Positions 48,900-59,272 of a stretch of DNA of 64,000 nucleotides are shown here, one piece after another. A model generated the notes under the pieces. The model was not told the DNA's origin, did no database searches, and saw nothing but the letters and a program-made list of their open reading frames with translations. Made by a program: the position numbers and the translations under genes. Position 1 is the stretch's first letter. Each line of letters opens with the position of its first letter. Origin of the DNA: Proteus vulgaris (GTDB lineage Bacteria > Pseudomonadota > Gammaproteobacteria > Enterobacterales > Enterobacteriaceae). The stretch covers positions 2,418,001 through 2,482,000 of the forward strand of contig NZ_CP090064.1 in NCBI RefSeq assembly GCF_023100685.1, in the 5' to 3' direction.

Positions 48900-50012
48900 T
48901 CAACAACTTTCATTTAGATCAGAAAAAGTGGAATTAGGTAAATTTATCATCACTTCAACTGTAACTCGAGGCGCTATTGCACACAGTAACTCATAGCCAA
49001 TAGTGCCACAGGCCGTTGCAACATCGTCAACAGGTAGTTGTTCACCCCATAATTCAACTGGGCTACCATAATTGATATCGGGGAAATCCGTAACATCAAC
49101 GGTTAACATATCCATCGAAATGCGCCCTACTAATTGTGTTTTATGCCCATTAACAATGACTGGTGTACCATCTGGCGCATGTCTAGGATAACCATCGGCA
49201 TAACCACAGGCAACAACCCCTATTCGCATATCACGCTCAGCAATATATCGACTGCCATAGCCTATTGGCTCACCTTTTTTCACTTGTTGAATGGCTAATA
49301 TCTCACTATTAAATGTCATTACGGGTTGTAAATCGAAATCAGCAATATCTTGCCAAACACCCGAAGGCGAAACACCATATAAAATAATGCCTGGTCGCAC
49401 CCAATCTTGATATGTTTCAGGGTTAAACAACGTTGCTGCCGAATTTGCTAAGCATCGAGGTAATTCTTTGACCATCGCTTGATTAATTACCGCTTTTTGC
49501 GCATCCATATTCAGTCCTGTATCTGCATTAGCAAAATGCGACATTTGAATAATAGAACCAATGTTATTGATGCTTTTAGCGCGGGTGATAGCTTGTTGAT
49601 AACCATCAGAACGATAACCTAATCTATTCATTCCACTATTAAGTTTAAGATAGATATTAATGGGGCGTTCTAATTGTGCTTTTTCTATGGCATCAAATTG
49701 CCAATCAGAATGTACTGTTGTTGTTAGAGAATAACGTTCTAATAAATAAACATCTTCAGGTTTAAAAAAACCTTCAAGTAAAAGGATGGGGCCAACCCAT
49801 CCTTGCTCTCTTAGCATAATGGCTTTGTCTAATTCAATTAATGCAAAACCATCCGTATGACTCAATGCTGGCCAAACACAGGATAATCCATGCCCATAAG
49901 CATCTGCTTTCACAACAGACCACACTTTGCTACCTTTTACTCTCTCTTTGATAACAGACAGGTTATGGCTTAATGCATCGAGGTTAATAGTTACTTTTGT
50001 GGGTCTGGACAT
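48900..50012 (-). CDS. dadX: Alanine racemase (catabolic, DadX-type)
   Basis: This PLP enzyme interconverts L- and D-alanine. The 370 residues are a little longer than E. coli DadX (356). The PLP-binding Lys35 is in SVVKADAYGHGL and the catalytic Tyr region is GYGSRYIAERD and GRISMDMLTVDVTD. It lies 13 bases downstream of dadA, which identifies it as the catabolic racemase feeding D-alanine to DadA. Without this context it could be called alr. Confidence 0.93.
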   Translation of the reverse strand: MSRPTKVTINLDALSHNLSVIKERVKGSKVWSVVKADAYGHGLSCVWPALSHTDGFALIELDKAIMLREQGWVGPILLLEGFFKPEDVYLLERYSLTTTVHSDWQFDAIEKAQLERPINIYLKLNSGMNRLGYRSDGYQQAITRAKSINNIGSIIQMSHFANADTGLNMDAQKAVINQAMVKELPRCLANSAATLFNPETYQDWVRPGIILYGVSPSGVWQDIADFDLQPVMTFNSEILAIQQVKKGEPIGYGSRYIAERDMRIGVVACGYADGYPRHAPDGTPVIVNGHKTQLVGRISMDMLTVDVTDFPDINYGSPVELWGEQLPVDDVATACGTIGYELLCAIAPRVTVEVMINLPNSTFSDLNESC

Positions 50013-50025
50013 GTTTTTTCCTCAA

Positions 50026-51330
50026 TTAATAAGCAGCATCAAGCTTTTGCCCCGGTAAGAGCAATTTAGTATTAAAGCCATCGATATAACGAAATACAGA
50101 TAAATCATCAGCAGCAATCGCAGGTTTATTTCCTGAAATTAAATCAGCCAATAATTGCCCAGAGCCACATGCCATCGTCCAACCTAATGTGCCATGTCCC
50201 GTATTTAAAGATAAATTACGATAAGCCGTTGGCCCTACAATAGGCGTACCATCTGGTGTCATAGGTCTTAGTCCTGTCCAGAATGTGGCTTTTTCTATAT
50301 CGCCACCACCTTGATAGAGATCTTGTACAACCATTTTTAATGTTTCACAGCGCGATTTTAAAACATTCAAATTAAAACCAACAACTTCTGCCATTCCACC
50401 AACACGGATTCGCTCATCAAAACGAGTTACTGCTATTTTATAGGTTTCATCGAGAATAGTTGATGTTGGTGCTCTTGAAGCATCAATAATCGGCATCGTG
50501 AGTGAATAACCTTTAAGCGGATAAACAGGAATGGCGACTTTATTTTTCAGAAATTCCGTTGAATAAGAACCCATTGCGACAACGTAATGATCCGCAGTAA
50601 GTAATCCATCATGGCATTGAACGCCCGCTACTTTATCACCATCAAATAACAAATGTTTGATTTCTTTGTTAAATAAGAATGTAACACCCGCGTCTTCTGC
50701 CATTTTAGCGAGTTTTTTCGTAAAAATTTGGCAGTCACCTGTTTCATCATTTGGTAAACGCAAACCACCGGTGAGTTTATGACTAACATGCTCTAATGCA
50801 GGCTCTGCGAATTTAAGTTGCTCTGCCGTCAATAATTCATAAGCAACGCCTTCTTGCTTTAAGACAGCAATATCATTGGCGGCATTATCAAATTGCTTTT
50901 GATCACGGAAAAGTTGAAGAGTTCCCCCTTGGCGCCCTTCATATTCTATTCCCGTATCTTGACGCAACTGACGAATACAATCACGGCTATATTCAGCAAT
51001 GCGCACCATACGACTTTTATTCATAGTGTAATGTGATGCATCACAATTACGTAACATTTGCCACATCCAGCGTAATTGGAAAAGTGAACCGTCCGGTTTA
51101 ATGGCTAAAGGTGCATGTTTCTGGAACATCCATTTTACTGCTTTTAATGGAATACCCGGAGCGCCCCAAGGGGTTGCATATCCTGGCGATATCTGACCAG
51201 CATTACCCGCACTGGTTTCTTCTGCTGCACTATTTTGTCTGTCAACAACAATGACTTCATGCCCTTGCTGCACAAGATACCACGCACTTGTTACACCAAT
51301 AACGCCGCCACCTAAGATGATCACTTTCAT
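50026..51330 (-). CDS. dadA: D-amino acid dehydrogenase DadA (small subunit)
   Basis: DadA is an FAD enzyme at the inner membrane that deaminates D-alanine to pyruvate and feeds electrons to quinone. From the ATG at 51330 it has 434 residues (E. coli 432). GGAG lies eight bases before this start, whereas the longer frame from 51408 has an unsupported extension. The FAD motif [15 protein letters not shown] is at residues 4-18, and [16 protein letters not shown] and [16 protein letters not shown] are family hallmarks. It forms an operon with dadX. Confidence 0.95.
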   Translation of the reverse strand: MKVIILGGGVIGVTSAWYLVQQGHEVIVVDRQNSAAEETSAGNAGQISPGYATPWGAPGIPLKAVKWMFQKHAPLAIKPDGSLFQLRWMWQMLRNCDASHYTMNKSRMVRIAEYSRDCIRQLRQDTGIEYEGRQGGTLQLFRDQKQFDNAANDIAVLKQEGVAYELLTAEQLKFAEPALEHVSHKLTGGLRLPNDETGDCQIFTKKLAKMAEDAGVTFLFNKEIKHLLFDGDKVAGVQCHDGLLTADHYVVAMGSYSTEFLKNKVAIPVYPLKGYSLTMPIIDASRAPTSTILDETYKIAVTRFDERIRVGGMAEVVGFNLNVLKSRCETLKMVVQDLYQGGGDIEKATFWTGLRPMTPDGTPIVGPTAYRNLSLNTGHGTLGWTMACGSGQLLADLISGNKPAIAADDLSVFRYIDGFNTKLLLPGQKLDAAY

Positions 51331-51736
51331 GGCAAGACTCCAATAATTTACATTGATATAACATAAGAATAATATTCCATACACAAAAAGCCAATATAGA
51401 ATAATCATCTAGGCGAATAAAAAAGCAAATTTTAGAGTTAAGTCACATTTGGCTAATATTGAATAAGTAATTTTTAACGAGAATTGTCAAATTAACAAAT
51501 AAAATCAACAAGATATTTTTTTATATATAAATTATAAGAATATTTGTTAATAAATTAATTTACTTTGATGAGAATTTAATCCGTAGAAAACCCGAGTGTG
51601 AGTTTTATTAAAAACCAAATATAGCAAAAACATTAGATTATAATTTTTTAATTAACTAACTTTGGTAACTCTTTTTACTAAAATTAGCCTATTTAAAGCA
51701 TTGCCTAAAATATGACACTTTGTTTTTTAAAAGCAT
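51331..51736 (-). promoter_or_regulatory. dadA upstream region
   Basis: About 400 bases of AT-rich DNA between dadA and the fadR terminator. It must contain the dadAX promoter, which in E. coli is controlled by Lrp and CRP. I cannot point to a specific operator, and I see no gene or structured RNA. Confidence 0.35.
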
Positions 51737-51780
51737 AAAAAAACCAGTATCACAAATCAATGAGGATACTGGCTTTTTCT
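51737..51780 (-). terminator. fadR terminator
   Basis: On the minus strand AAGCCAGTATC and GATACTGGTTT pair (one G-T wobble) around a 13-base loop, followed by a run of seven T. It begins 22 bases past the fadR stop. Confidence 0.8.
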
Positions 51781-51802
51781 ATTATGACAAAAACCGCAAA
51801 AA

Positions 51803-52522
51803 TTAGCGTTTAATTTCTTCCAAATCACTAGGGAGTGGTGATTGCAAGCTTTGCCAGATAATCCCACTGTCTTTACCATATTGGCGAACGCACTCCATTA
51901 CATGCTCAACATCTTTCTGTTCACACAATGCAGCTAATTTTTTATAGAATGCTAAAGCAAGCTCTTTGGCTTGAATATTTGAAAAATAGTAACGACCAAC
52001 ACGCGTATACAGACCTTTTAAACCATTGAGGATAAGGCCATAAATTGGATTGCCTGATGCGAAAGCTAAGCCACGAAAAATGTTGTAATCCAGTTCACTA
52101 AACTCATCAGCACTATTTTCAGTAGTAAGCTCATGGTTTAAAACTTCAATACATTTTTCAGGATTGCTTCTAAACGCAGTGCGGATAAAAATAGCTGAAA
52201 TATTAGTTCTTACCGCCAATAAATTATCAATTAATTGCGGTACACGATCATGATCGAGACGAGCTACAGTTTCAAGAATATTAAGGCCAGATGTTTCCCA
52301 GAAATTGTTTACCTTTGTTGGCTTTCCATGTTGGATCGTTAACCATCCATCACGAGCAAGACGCTGTAATACTTCTCTTAATGTGGTTCTTGTTACACCA
52401 ATTAATTCAGATAGTTCACGTTCCGCTGGTAGGATAGAACCAGGGGGAAAACGATTATTCCAGATGCTTTCAACAATATACTCTTCCGCGAAACCTGCGG
52501 GGCTTTGAGCCTTAATAACCAT
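51803..52522 (-). CDS. fadR: Fatty-acid metabolism regulator FadR
   Basis: FadR is a GntR-family dimer that represses fatty-acid degradation genes and activates fabA/fabB, released by long-chain acyl-CoA. The 239 residues equal E. coli FadR. The winged HTH (about 1-75) includes [22 protein letters not shown], split by two helices, and the C-terminal half is the helical acyl-CoA-binding domain. It is divergent from nhaB, as in E. coli. Confidence 0.95.
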   Translation of the reverse strand: MVIKAQSPAGFAEEYIVESIWNNRFPPGSILPAERELSELIGVTRTTLREVLQRLARDGWLTIQHGKPTKVNNFWETSGLNILETVARLDHDRVPQLIDNLLAVRTNISAIFIRTAFRSNPEKCIEVLNHELTTENSADEFSELDYNIFRGLAFASGNPIYGLILNGLKGLYTRVGRYYFSNIQAKELALAFYKKLAALCEQKDVEHVMECVRQYGKDSGIIWQSLQSPLPSDLEEIKR

Positions 52523-52755
52523 ATTTTTATTTCTTCCGAAGCGATTTTTCTGCTAATAATGAAAAAGATAATATCAGAATGCGTAATTTTGATATAGCTC
52601 AACCATCATTAAATAGTGAGTGGCATCATAAAACCTGATGTTGTTTTATCAATTTATTATTACTAACGCGCTTAATTTCACAGCAATTAACGCGTACTAT
52701 GGTTAGATCGCGCATGATTGCGCTTAAAATCTCTGTTTGGAGGATGAGAAACCTA

Positions 52756-54300
52756 ATGGATATGAGTATAAGACAAGCACTACTGAAGAACTTTATGGGA
52801 AATTCTCCCGATTGGTATAAGCTTGCTATTCTTACTTTTTTAATTATCAACCCACTGATTTTTTTCTTTGTTGACCCTTTTGTCGCCGGTTGGCTATTAG
52901 TTGTAGAATTTATTTTCACTCTAGCTATGGCGTTAAAGTGTTACCCATTACAACCAGGAGGACTACTTGCCATTGAGGCTGTCATTATTGGAATGACTAG
53001 CCCAAAACAAATTGGTCATGAAATTGCCAACAACCTTGAAGTTATTTTACTTTTAGTCTTTATGGTTGCGGGTATCTATTTTATGAAGCAATTATTACTT
53101 TTTGCTTTTACCAAACTGCTTTTATCCATTCGTTCTAAACGAATGTTATCTATTGCTTTTTGCTTCGCAAGTGCATTTTTATCTGCCTTTTTAGATGCTT
53201 TAACCGTTATCGCTGTTGTGATCAGTGTTTCTCTTGGTTTCTACTCTATTTATCATAATTTCGCCTCTAACCAAGCAGGAACAGAGCTAAATAATGATGG
53301 ATTTATTGATACCGCAGAGAAAAAACAAACATTAGAACAATTCCGTGCTTTCTTACGTAGCTTAATGATGCATGCTGGTGTAGGTACTGCATTAGGTGGC
53401 GTAATGACCATGGTAGGTGAACCGCAAAACCTGATTATTGCAAAACATTTAGAATGGGATTTTGTGACTTTCTTTATTCGAATGTCACCTGTAACAATTC
53501 CTGTTTTCTTTGCAGGCCTTGCTGTGTGCTATTTGGTTGAGCGCTTTAAGCTTTTTGGTTATGGTGCTGAATTACCTGATTTAGTTCGTAAAGTTTTAAC
53601 TGAATACGATAAGAAAAACAGTGAAAAACGCACTTCTCAAGAAAAAGCACAATTGATGGTTCAAGCATTAATTGGAGTCTGGTTAATTGTTGCTTTAGCT
53701 CTTCATTTAGCAGAAGTCGGTATTATTGGTTTATCTGTTATCATTCTTGCGACTACATTTTGTGGTATTACAGAAGAGCATGCGCTCGGTAAAGCATTTG
53801 AAGAAGCCTTACCTTTCACTGCATTATTGACCGTTTTCTTCTCAATTGTTGCAGTTATTATTGACCAACAATTATTCGGCCCAATTATTCAGTTTGTTCT
53901 CCAAGCTTCAGAGTCCTCACAGCTCTCTCTCTTCTATCTGTTTAATGGTCTATTGTCTGCCATTTCAGATAACGTTTTTGTGGGTACTGTTTATATCAGC
54001 GAAGCCTTAACGGCCTTACAAGATGGATTAATTAGTCAATCACAATATGAACATATTGGTGTTGCTATTAATACAGGTACAAACTTACCTTCTGTTGCCA
54101 CACCTAATGGCCAAGCTGCATTCCTATTCTTATTAACCTCTGCGCTATCTCCACTTATTCGTTTATCGTATGGACGAATGGTAATAATGGCTCTGCCATA
54201 TACTATTGTAATGACATTATTTGGTCTACTAGCGGTTGAATTCTGGCTAGTTCCTACAACACATTGGTTTTATGAAATAGGCTTAGTTGCTATTCCATAA
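52756..54300 (+). CDS. nhaB: Na+/H+ antiporter NhaB
   Basis: NhaB is an inner-membrane antiporter that exports Na+ in exchange for protons. From the ATG at 52756 it has 514 residues (E. coli 513), starting [15 protein letters not shown], which aligns with the E. coli N-terminus; earlier in-frame ATGs (52699, 52714, 52744) do not. There are about twelve hydrophobic segments, with conserved [20 protein letters not shown] and [24 protein letters not shown] ribosome site lies 12 bases upstream, a little far. Confidence 0.94.
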   Translation: MDMSIRQALLKNFMGNSPDWYKLAILTFLIINPLIFFFVDPFVAGWLLVVEFIFTLAMALKCYPLQPGGLLAIEAVIIGMTSPKQIGHEIANNLEVILLLVFMVAGIYFMKQLLLFAFTKLLLSIRSKRMLSIAFCFASAFLSAFLDALTVIAVVISVSLGFYSIYHNFASNQAGTELNNDGFIDTAEKKQTLEQFRAFLRSLMMHAGVGTALGGVMTMVGEPQNLIIAKHLEWDFVTFFIRMSPVTIPVFFAGLAVCYLVERFKLFGYGAELPDLVRKVLTEYDKKNSEKRTSQEKAQLMVQALIGVWLIVALALHLAEVGIIGLSVIILATTFCGITEEHALGKAFEEALPFTALLTVFFSIVAVIIDQQLFGPIIQFVLQASESSQLSLFYLFNGLLSAISDNVFVGTVYISEALTALQDGLISQSQYEHIGVAINTGTNLPSVATPNGQAAFLFLLTSALSPLIRLSYGRMVIMALPYTIVMTLFGLLAVEFWLVPTTHWFYEIGLVAIP

Positions 54301-54327
54301 CAATAGTTCTACAGTTACACCACATAA

Positions 54328-54363
54328 ATAGGACTTTTACTTGATAAAAGTCCTATTTTTTTC
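54328..54363 (+). terminator. nhaB terminator
   Basis: ATAGGACTTTT and AAAAGTCCTAT form an 11-bp stem with a seven-base loop, then a run of T, 28 bases past the nhaB stop. Confidence 0.88.
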
Positions 54364-54474
54364 ATTAAAAGAAGGTTGAATGTAAATATTTGTGAAATAA
54401 CAGGTTTTAACTTTTTTTGCACTTGAATTTTGGGCAAAATAGACACTTATTTTAATATTTAAATGGACATTATT

Positions 54475-54999
54475 ATGCTGACTGCTCTTCGTCACTGGTC
54501 ACAACGCCGTTTTTCATGGCTATTGCTTGCATTAACAGCAATAGGTCTTGAAGGTGCTGCATTGTATTTTCAGTACGGAATGGAATTAATGCCTTGTGTG
54601 ATGTGCGTTTATCAACGCATCGCAGTATTAGGAATATTAGTTGCCGCATTTATTGGTGCAAGCGCACCCAAAATGGCACTCATGCGTATGGCAGGTAGTT
54701 TTTTATGGCTTTATTCAGCTTACCGAGGCATTGAATTGGCTTGGGAGCATACGCAACTTATTCTTAATCCATCACCTTTTGCAACATGTGACTTCTTTGT
54801 CACATTACCTTCTTGGTTTGCATTACAAAATTGGTTCCCTGCTGTATTCCAAGCAACGGGTGACTGCTCTGTCAGCCAATGGCAATTCTTAACATTAGAA
54901 ATGCCTCAGTGGATGCTAATTATTTTCTCTGCTTATTTTGTTGTGGGTCTATTGGTCTTAATGAGCCAAATCACAAGTTCTTTTAAATCAAAAGAATAA
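54475..54999 (+). CDS. dsbB: Disulfide bond formation protein DsbB
   Basis: DsbB is an inner-membrane quinone reductase that reoxidises DsbA. From the ATG at 54475 it has 174 residues (E. coli 176); an ATG at 54463 lacks a ribosome site. Four membrane helices are visible. Catalytic pairs are Cys41/Cys44 (MPCVMCVYQ) and Cys105/Cys131 (FATCDFF and TGDCSV). It follows nhaB, as in E. coli. Confidence 0.95.
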   Translation: MLTALRHWSQRRFSWLLLALTAIGLEGAALYFQYGMELMPCVMCVYQRIAVLGILVAAFIGASAPKMALMRMAGSFLWLYSAYRGIELAWEHTQLILNPSPFATCDFFVTLPSWFALQNWFPAVFQATGDCSVSQWQFLTLEMPQWMLIIFSAYFVVGLLVLMSQITSSFKSKE

Positions 55000-55001
55000 A
55001 A

Positions 55002-55036
55002 AAATAGCCCTTAGTAACACACTAAGGGCTATTTAT
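55002..55036. terminator. Terminator after dsbB
   Basis: AAATAGCCCTTAGT pairs perfectly with ACTAAGGGCTATTT around a five-base loop. It lies immediately past the dsbB stop and also suits the convergent lipoprotein gene. Confidence 0.85.
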
Positions 55037-55073
55037 TGTCGAAAAATAAAACTTCAACATTGACTAAATAGTT

Positions 55074-55382
55074 CTAACCTGGAATACAAGCACCTTCAAT
55101 TAAAGCCTGTTCACTACAGCGTTTACCATTAGCAAACTGACACACAGGTGTCTGCCCACCATGTAATTCATAGTTTAAAGAAGGTATCCCTCCTGAAAAA
55201 ACACATGTTGCCTTAGCCGATTCATCTAAAGGAACACTAAGACTTGTTGTCGGTATTGTTCTGCTTTTATTCACTGCTTGTGTTGATGAATATTCTGTCT
55301 GGGTTGAACTACTGCATCCTGCAATAAAACCAAAGCCAACTAACATAAACAGATAACATGTTGTTTTAAATTTTTTTTGCAT
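55074..55382 (-). CDS. Small lipoprotein with DUF333-like domain (YoaF-like)
   Basis: The 102-residue protein has a lipoprotein signal: a basic start, a hydrophobic stretch, then lipobox FIAGC with the lipidated Cys near residue 22-23. The C-terminal 45 residues (ATCVFSGGIPS, GGQTPVCQFANGKRCSEQAL, EGACIPG) follow the Cys/Gly pattern of DUF333 proteins such as E. coli YoaF. Function is unknown. The ATG at 55382 is chosen because AGGG lies eight bases upstream; a GTG at 55391 is the alternative. Confidence 0.75.
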   Translation of the reverse strand: MQKKFKTTCYLFMLVGFGFIAGCSSSTQTEYSSTQAVNKSRTIPTTSLSVPLDESAKATCVFSGGIPSLNYELHGGQTPVCQFANGKRCSEQALIEGACIPG

Positions 55383-55415
55383 CAAAGGCACCCTAATGTC
55401 TGCTGTTATTCACTA

Positions 55416-55748
55416 TTAGTGTGAAGCACTTTTTGAGAGTAAGTTTATGACTAAAACACCAGCAATAATCAATCCCATACCAATAATGGCAGGTAAATCA
55501 AGTTTTTGTTGATAGATAAAAACTGCCGCAACAGAAACTAACACTATCCCTAAACCACTCCATATTGCATAAGCAATACCCAAAGGCATAACTCTTACCA
55601 CTTGAGAAAGTGCCCAAAAAGAAAAACAATAGCCAATGACAACAACAATTGATGGATATAATCGACTAAAGCCTTCAGAGGCTTTTAACATTGTTGTCGC
55701 AATCACTTCCGATATAATCGCCAACATTAGATAAGTTAATCCATTCAT
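55416..55748 (-). CDS. emrE: Small multidrug resistance efflux protein, EmrE-type
   Basis: This 110-residue proton-coupled exporter of cationic drugs works as an antiparallel dimer in the inner membrane. Four helices fill the protein. The essential membrane Glu14 is in LAIISEVIATTMLKASEGF, and GIAYAIWSGLGIVLVS and LDLPAIIGMGLI closely match E. coli EmrE (also 110). It is upstream of the lipoprotein gene on the same strand, with a 33-base gap. Other SMR subfamilies such as SugE are less likely from these motifs. Confidence 0.9.
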   Translation of the reverse strand: MNGLTYLMLAIISEVIATTMLKASEGFSRLYPSIVVVIGYCFSFWALSQVVRVMPLGIAYAIWSGLGIVLVSVAAVFIYQQKLDLPAIIGMGLIIAGVLVINLLSKSASH

Positions 55749-55826
55749 TTTTTCGCCTTAATCTTATATAAAGTCAATTTTGTGAATTCTATCACAAGCC
55801 ATATTAAGGATATTCATCTACAACAA

Positions 55827-55864
55827 ATAAAAAAGGCATCTTTCATATTGAATAGATGCCTTTT
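55827..55864 (-). terminator. sotB terminator
   Basis: On the minus strand AAAAGGCATCT and AGATGCCTTTT form the stem, followed by TTTTTT-type sequence. It lies just past the MFS gene and before emrE. Confidence 0.85.
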
Positions 55865-55881
55865 AAAATAAAAATACTTAT

Positions 55882-57111
55882 TTAGTGTTGATGAAGCTGA
55901 TTCTTTTTACGGGGCTTTCCCCCCATAGAAACGCGATAACGGCTAAAAATAAAGCCACACCAAATAACAGCAATAATGCTTAATATCATTCCTGCATAAC
56001 CCATATTTGGCATACCCGCATGTAAGATAACTTGATTACCAATCAAAGCCCCTGCACCAATGCCAATATTAAAAATACCAGAGTAAATAGACATCGCGAT
56101 ATCTGTTGCATCGGGAGCTAAATCAATCACTTTAACTTGCATACCAAGGCCGATACACATAAAACCAATCCCCCAAAATATAATCAACACAATGAATGTC
56201 GTTAAATTTTGGCTACTTATCATTAATAAACTTAAGCAAGCAGTAAGTAAAATTAGTGCAAAAAATAAAAATGATGTTGGCAACTTGGCACTATAACGAC
56301 TAAATAGCACACTGCCAATAATACCAGCACCACCAAAAATAAGTAAAACTAACGTAGCAAAGTTTTGATTTAATTTTGCAATATCAATAACAAAAGGCTC
56401 GATATAACTATAAGCCGTAAAATGTGCAGTAACGGCAATAACTGTTAACAGGAAAATCCCCATTAATGGCCCGCGTTTTAATAATACAGGTACACTTTTT
56501 AATGAACCTGAATGCTCACTGGGTAATAAAGGCAAATAACGCATTAATGCAAACATGGTAATTAAAGCTAAAATACCAATTCCCATAAAGGTTGCACGCC
56601 ATCCTAACCATTGCCCAACAACACGCCCAATAGGTAAGCCGAGAACCGTAGCTAATGCTGTTCCTGTTGCTAATAAACCTAATGCTTGTGCTCGTTTACC
56701 TGGAGGTGCGACTCTAATTGCCAATGAGGCAGTAATAGACCAAAAAACTGCATGAGAAAAAGCAACGCCTATACGCCCTGCAATCAACGAGTTAAAATCC
56801 CATGCTAAACCAGACAAAATATGACTTAAAATAAAAAGAATAAATAAGATAATAAGTAACTTACGGCGTTCAACTTTACTTGTCATTATCATTAATGGTA
56901 ACGACATTAAAGCAACCACCCAAGCATATATTGTGATCATTAAACCTGTTTGAGCTGGGATCATCCCAAAGCTTTCAGAAATATCACTTAACAGAGCAAC
57001 AGGAACAAATTCTGTTGTATTAAAAACGAAAGCTGCAAACGACAATATTATTACCCTGACCCACGCTGTTTGGCGGCTTACTTCATTTATGTTTGGTGTT
57101 GCGATATTCAT
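55882..57111 (-). CDS. sotB: Sugar efflux MFS transporter SotB (YdeA)
   Basis: This 409-residue major facilitator exports arabinose or other sugars and IPTG-like compounds in E. coli. Twelve hydrophobic segments are seen. The conserved regions [49 protein letters not shown] and GIGLGM-like [21 protein letters not shown] match E. coli SotB closely. The true substrate in this organism is not shown by sequence. Confidence 0.9.
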   Translation of the reverse strand: MNIATPNINEVSRQTAWVRVIILSFAAFVFNTTEFVPVALLSDISESFGMIPAQTGLMITIYAWVVALMSLPLMIMTSKVERRKLLIILFILFILSHILSGLAWDFNSLIAGRIGVAFSHAVFWSITASLAIRVAPPGKRAQALGLLATGTALATVLGLPIGRVVGQWLGWRATFMGIGILALITMFALMRYLPLLPSEHSGSLKSVPVLLKRGPLMGIFLLTVIAVTAHFTAYSYIEPFVIDIAKLNQNFATLVLLIFGGAGIIGSVLFSRYSAKLPTSFLFFALILLTACLSLLMISSQNLTTFIVLIIFWGIGFMCIGLGMQVKVIDLAPDATDIAMSIYSGIFNIGIGAGALIGNQVILHAGMPNMGYAGMILSIIAVIWCGFIFSRYRVSMGGKPRKKNQLHQH

Positions 57112-57573
57112 AATTAGTCGATGCTTTCTTAAATAATATTGATGTATATATCATTGCTTTATAATATAAGCCTTCATGTAACTCGCTTTGTCCACTTACT
57201 CTAAAAAGTTTAGGTTTATTGGTAATAAAAAAATGGCATAAATACAAAAAATGTGTTTTTTAAAAACAAAAAACAAACCAAATTATGACTAAACTTTGTA
57301 GCTAAAGCGAATCAGCTATCAATTTTAGCATATTCATCTCATGACTTTAAATCCCTAGTGCAACTTCTTTTTAACGTTAACATATTCTAAGCATACAAAG
57401 ATTGCAGATATAAATATCTCATTCGCAATCTAATTAAAATAATAAAAACAAACAAATCCGAGTAAAAATACGCAGTATATTCATTGAATTAAGATAAGAA
57501 ATATTAATTTATTTATTAAAAATATTCTTATATTTGATATGAAAAATGAATAAAAATAGGAAGGATATAGTAA
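57112..57573. other. AT-rich intergenic region, no gene supported
   Basis: It holds the sotB promoter (minus strand) and the 3' flank of the next gene. There are no open frames worth reporting, no RNA gene and no convincing terminator. Confidence 0.5.
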
Positions 57574-57993
57574 TTACTGACTTAAATTATCAATAACTTG
57601 AATTGCTTGCTCGCAAGCTATGTTTCTTGTGGGCGAAGTTGATTCATCAAAAGCATTTTTAATGGTAGCTATTTGTTCTACTGCCGGACGAGGCAAAATT
57701 AAATGCCCATTAGAAAGTGCATGATCAACCTCATTTAGCTTTTGAGCTAATTGCTGGCAACTACCATTATTCTCTTTTGACTTATAGACAACCATAAGTG
57801 TATCGCGTTTTGCTTCTACCGTAGAAATAGTTTCGCTCATTTTTGATGATGAATTTTCAATGACTTCACGGCCTTCATTCCAAAGTTCAGCTGTTGTTTC
57901 TTTAAAGACAGACACCATTAAAATGGCAATAAAAATAGCCAACATGATTGTCAGTGATAAAAGCCCCCCTGCAATAATGAGTATCTGTTTCAT
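57574..57993 (-). CDS. Unknown membrane-anchored periplasmic protein
   Basis: I do not recognise this 139-residue protein. It has one N-terminal hydrophobic helix (about residues 3-28, IIAGGLLSLTIMLAIFIAIL) with no signal-peptidase site, then a soluble helical region rich in Glu/Ser/Asn, probably periplasmic. Two cysteines (in GSCQQL and IACEQA) could form a disulfide. The ATG at 57993 is chosen because GGAG lies six bases before it. It lies 190 bases downstream of the methyltransferase gene on the same strand, with a terminator between, so it probably has its own promoter. Confidence 0.65.
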   Translation of the reverse strand: MKQILIIAGGLLSLTIMLAIFIAILMVSVFKETTAELWNEGREVIENSSSKMSETISTVEAKRDTLMVVYKSKENNGSCQQLAQKLNEVDHALSNGHLILPRPAVEQIATIKNAFDESTSPTRNIACEQAIQVIDNLSQ

Positions 57994-58132
57994 CTTTAAC
58001 TCCACATATTAGTTATCTCTGTTTTTAATATATATAGTTTAAATAATTCAGGTTCAATCTGGATTACGATTCTTTTTATTTTTTACATTTTATTACTGAG
58101 GTATACAGTTCTAATTATTCTTATTTTATTTT

Positions 58133-58166
58133 TATAAAAAATAAGCACCTAATTGTAGGTGCTTAT
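58133..58166 (-). terminator. Methyltransferase gene terminator
   Basis: ATAAGCACCTA and TAGGTGCTTAT form an 11-bp perfect stem with a four-base loop. On the minus strand it is followed by TTTTTTATAA. Confidence 0.8.
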
Positions 58167-58195
58167 AATCATATATAAATTTATCTTGATAAAAA

Positions 58196-58981
58196 TCATT
58201 TCTTAGAGCAACACGCAATATAATTTAAATTATGGCGGTTTTCTCTAAAAAAACGAAACATGGATAGAAACCTTTCTCTATTTTGTTTGTTTTTCAACCC
58301 ATTTTTAATTATTTTTGCGGTTCTAAGTAAACCTTCATCACGAATTAAACCTGTAGGTGACATTAGACTCATATTGCCTGATTTCATTTTTACTTCTGAA
58401 AACCCAATATTAGCAAACAAGTCATGCCACTCTTGCTTAAACATAGGAGCCACGTTCGATTTTACGACCCCAATTAAATTATCTTTATCTACATCATTAT
58501 TTTTTTTCATAATATCATGTGTTAATAACAAACCACCGGGTTTTAAAACACGATAATATTCTTTTACTAATTTAGCTTTGGCTTTATCCGCATACATTGT
58601 CAACATCGCTTCATTTAAAACAATATCAAAGCTATTGTCGGGAAAAGGCAGAGATAAGGCATTGGCTTTTGTTAGCTGAATCAAATGTGATAACTGCGCA
58701 TTTTCAACATTATGTTGTGCATTAGCTAATGCCTTTTCATCCATATCAATCGCAATAATGTGACAACCATATTTTTGTGCTATTTCAATTGACGTTGTCG
58801 CCATATTACAAGCAATCTCTAAAACATAACTTGAGGTTGTAAAATGCCCGTTATTAATTAACCAATCAGATGCCTCCACACCACCCGGTCTTAAGCGTGT
58901 TTTTCCTAAACTAGCTAAAAAAGTATGCCCTGCCTTTGATTGTTCTTGAGATATAGATTGTGTTGTTGTTTGAGTTTCCAT
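58196..58981 (-). CDS. Class I SAM-dependent methyltransferase
   Basis: The 261-residue cytoplasmic protein has the Rossmann methyltransferase fold: motif I YVLEIACNMATTSIEIAQK (a variant with ACNM in place of the usual GCGxG), the acidic motif IIAIDMDEKALANAQ, motif II FDIVLNEAML and a post-motif LKPGGLLLTHDI. The substrate is unknown; UbiE-like and small-molecule methyltransferases are closest in pattern. The ATG at 58981 is chosen because GGTGG lies just before it; an ATG at 58993 overlaps the palindrome edge. A 29-bp palindrome sits 10 bases upstream, suggesting a dedicated repressor. Confidence 0.82.
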   Translation of the reverse strand: METQTTTQSISQEQSKAGHTFLASLGKTRLRPGGVEASDWLINNGHFTTSSYVLEIACNMATTSIEIAQKYGCHIIAIDMDEKALANAQHNVENAQLSHLIQLTKANALSLPFPDNSFDIVLNEAMLTMYADKAKAKLVKEYYRVLKPGGLLLTHDIMKKNNDVDKDNLIGVVKSNVAPMFKQEWHDLFANIGFSEVKMKSGNMSLMSPTGLIRDEGLLRTAKIIKNGLKNKQNRERFLSMFRFFRENRHNLNYIACCSKK

Positions 58982-58991
58982 ATTGCCACCC

Positions 58992-59020
58992 ATAAAGTTG
59001 CATTAATAATGCAACTTTAT
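58992..59020. promoter_or_regulatory. Perfect 29-bp palindrome upstream of the methyltransferase gene (NsrR-like operator candidate)
   Basis: The 14-base arm ATAAAGTTGCATTA is repeated as its exact reverse complement around one central A. The core AAGTTGCATTA-N-TAATGCAACTT has the 11-1-11 shape of NsrR (nitric-oxide-sensing Rrf2 family) operators, though with T where the remembered consensus has A (AAGATGCATT). It lies just past a TATTAT/TATAAA-type -10 on the minus strand and 10 bases before the start codon, a position suited to repression. As RNA it would also be a hairpin. Confidence 0.7.
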
Positions 59021-59206
59021 AATAAAAAACATTTGATGGGAATAGTTATCATTGCTTTTCTCGTTTTTTTATAAATAAAATCTTAAAGTGCACAATAAAT
59101 AAATTCTTAAATGTAAGATAAAATTTATTGAAATAGAATGAGTTAAATAAACTACTCTGTAATTACGTCATTAAAAGTAAAGAATATTAAACTTTGGATA
59201 ACAACA

Positions 59207-59237
59207 TTGACCTTCCCCTAAGGGGAATCTTTAGAGT
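59207..59237 (+). promoter_or_regulatory. MerR-family (CueR-like) promoter of the DUF305 gene
   Basis: -35 TTGACC (59207-59212) and -10 TAGAGT (59232-59237) are exactly 19 bp apart, the overlong spacer that defines MerR-activated promoters. The spacer contains the dyad TTCCCCT-A-AGGGGAA. CCTTCC-N7-GGAATC resembles the CueR operator CCTTCC-N7-GGAAGG of E. coli copA, as I remember it. Copper(I) control is therefore inferred. Confidence 0.7.
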
Positions 59238-59272
59238 GATAACAATTTCACGATAAAGTAAAGGAAACTGTT

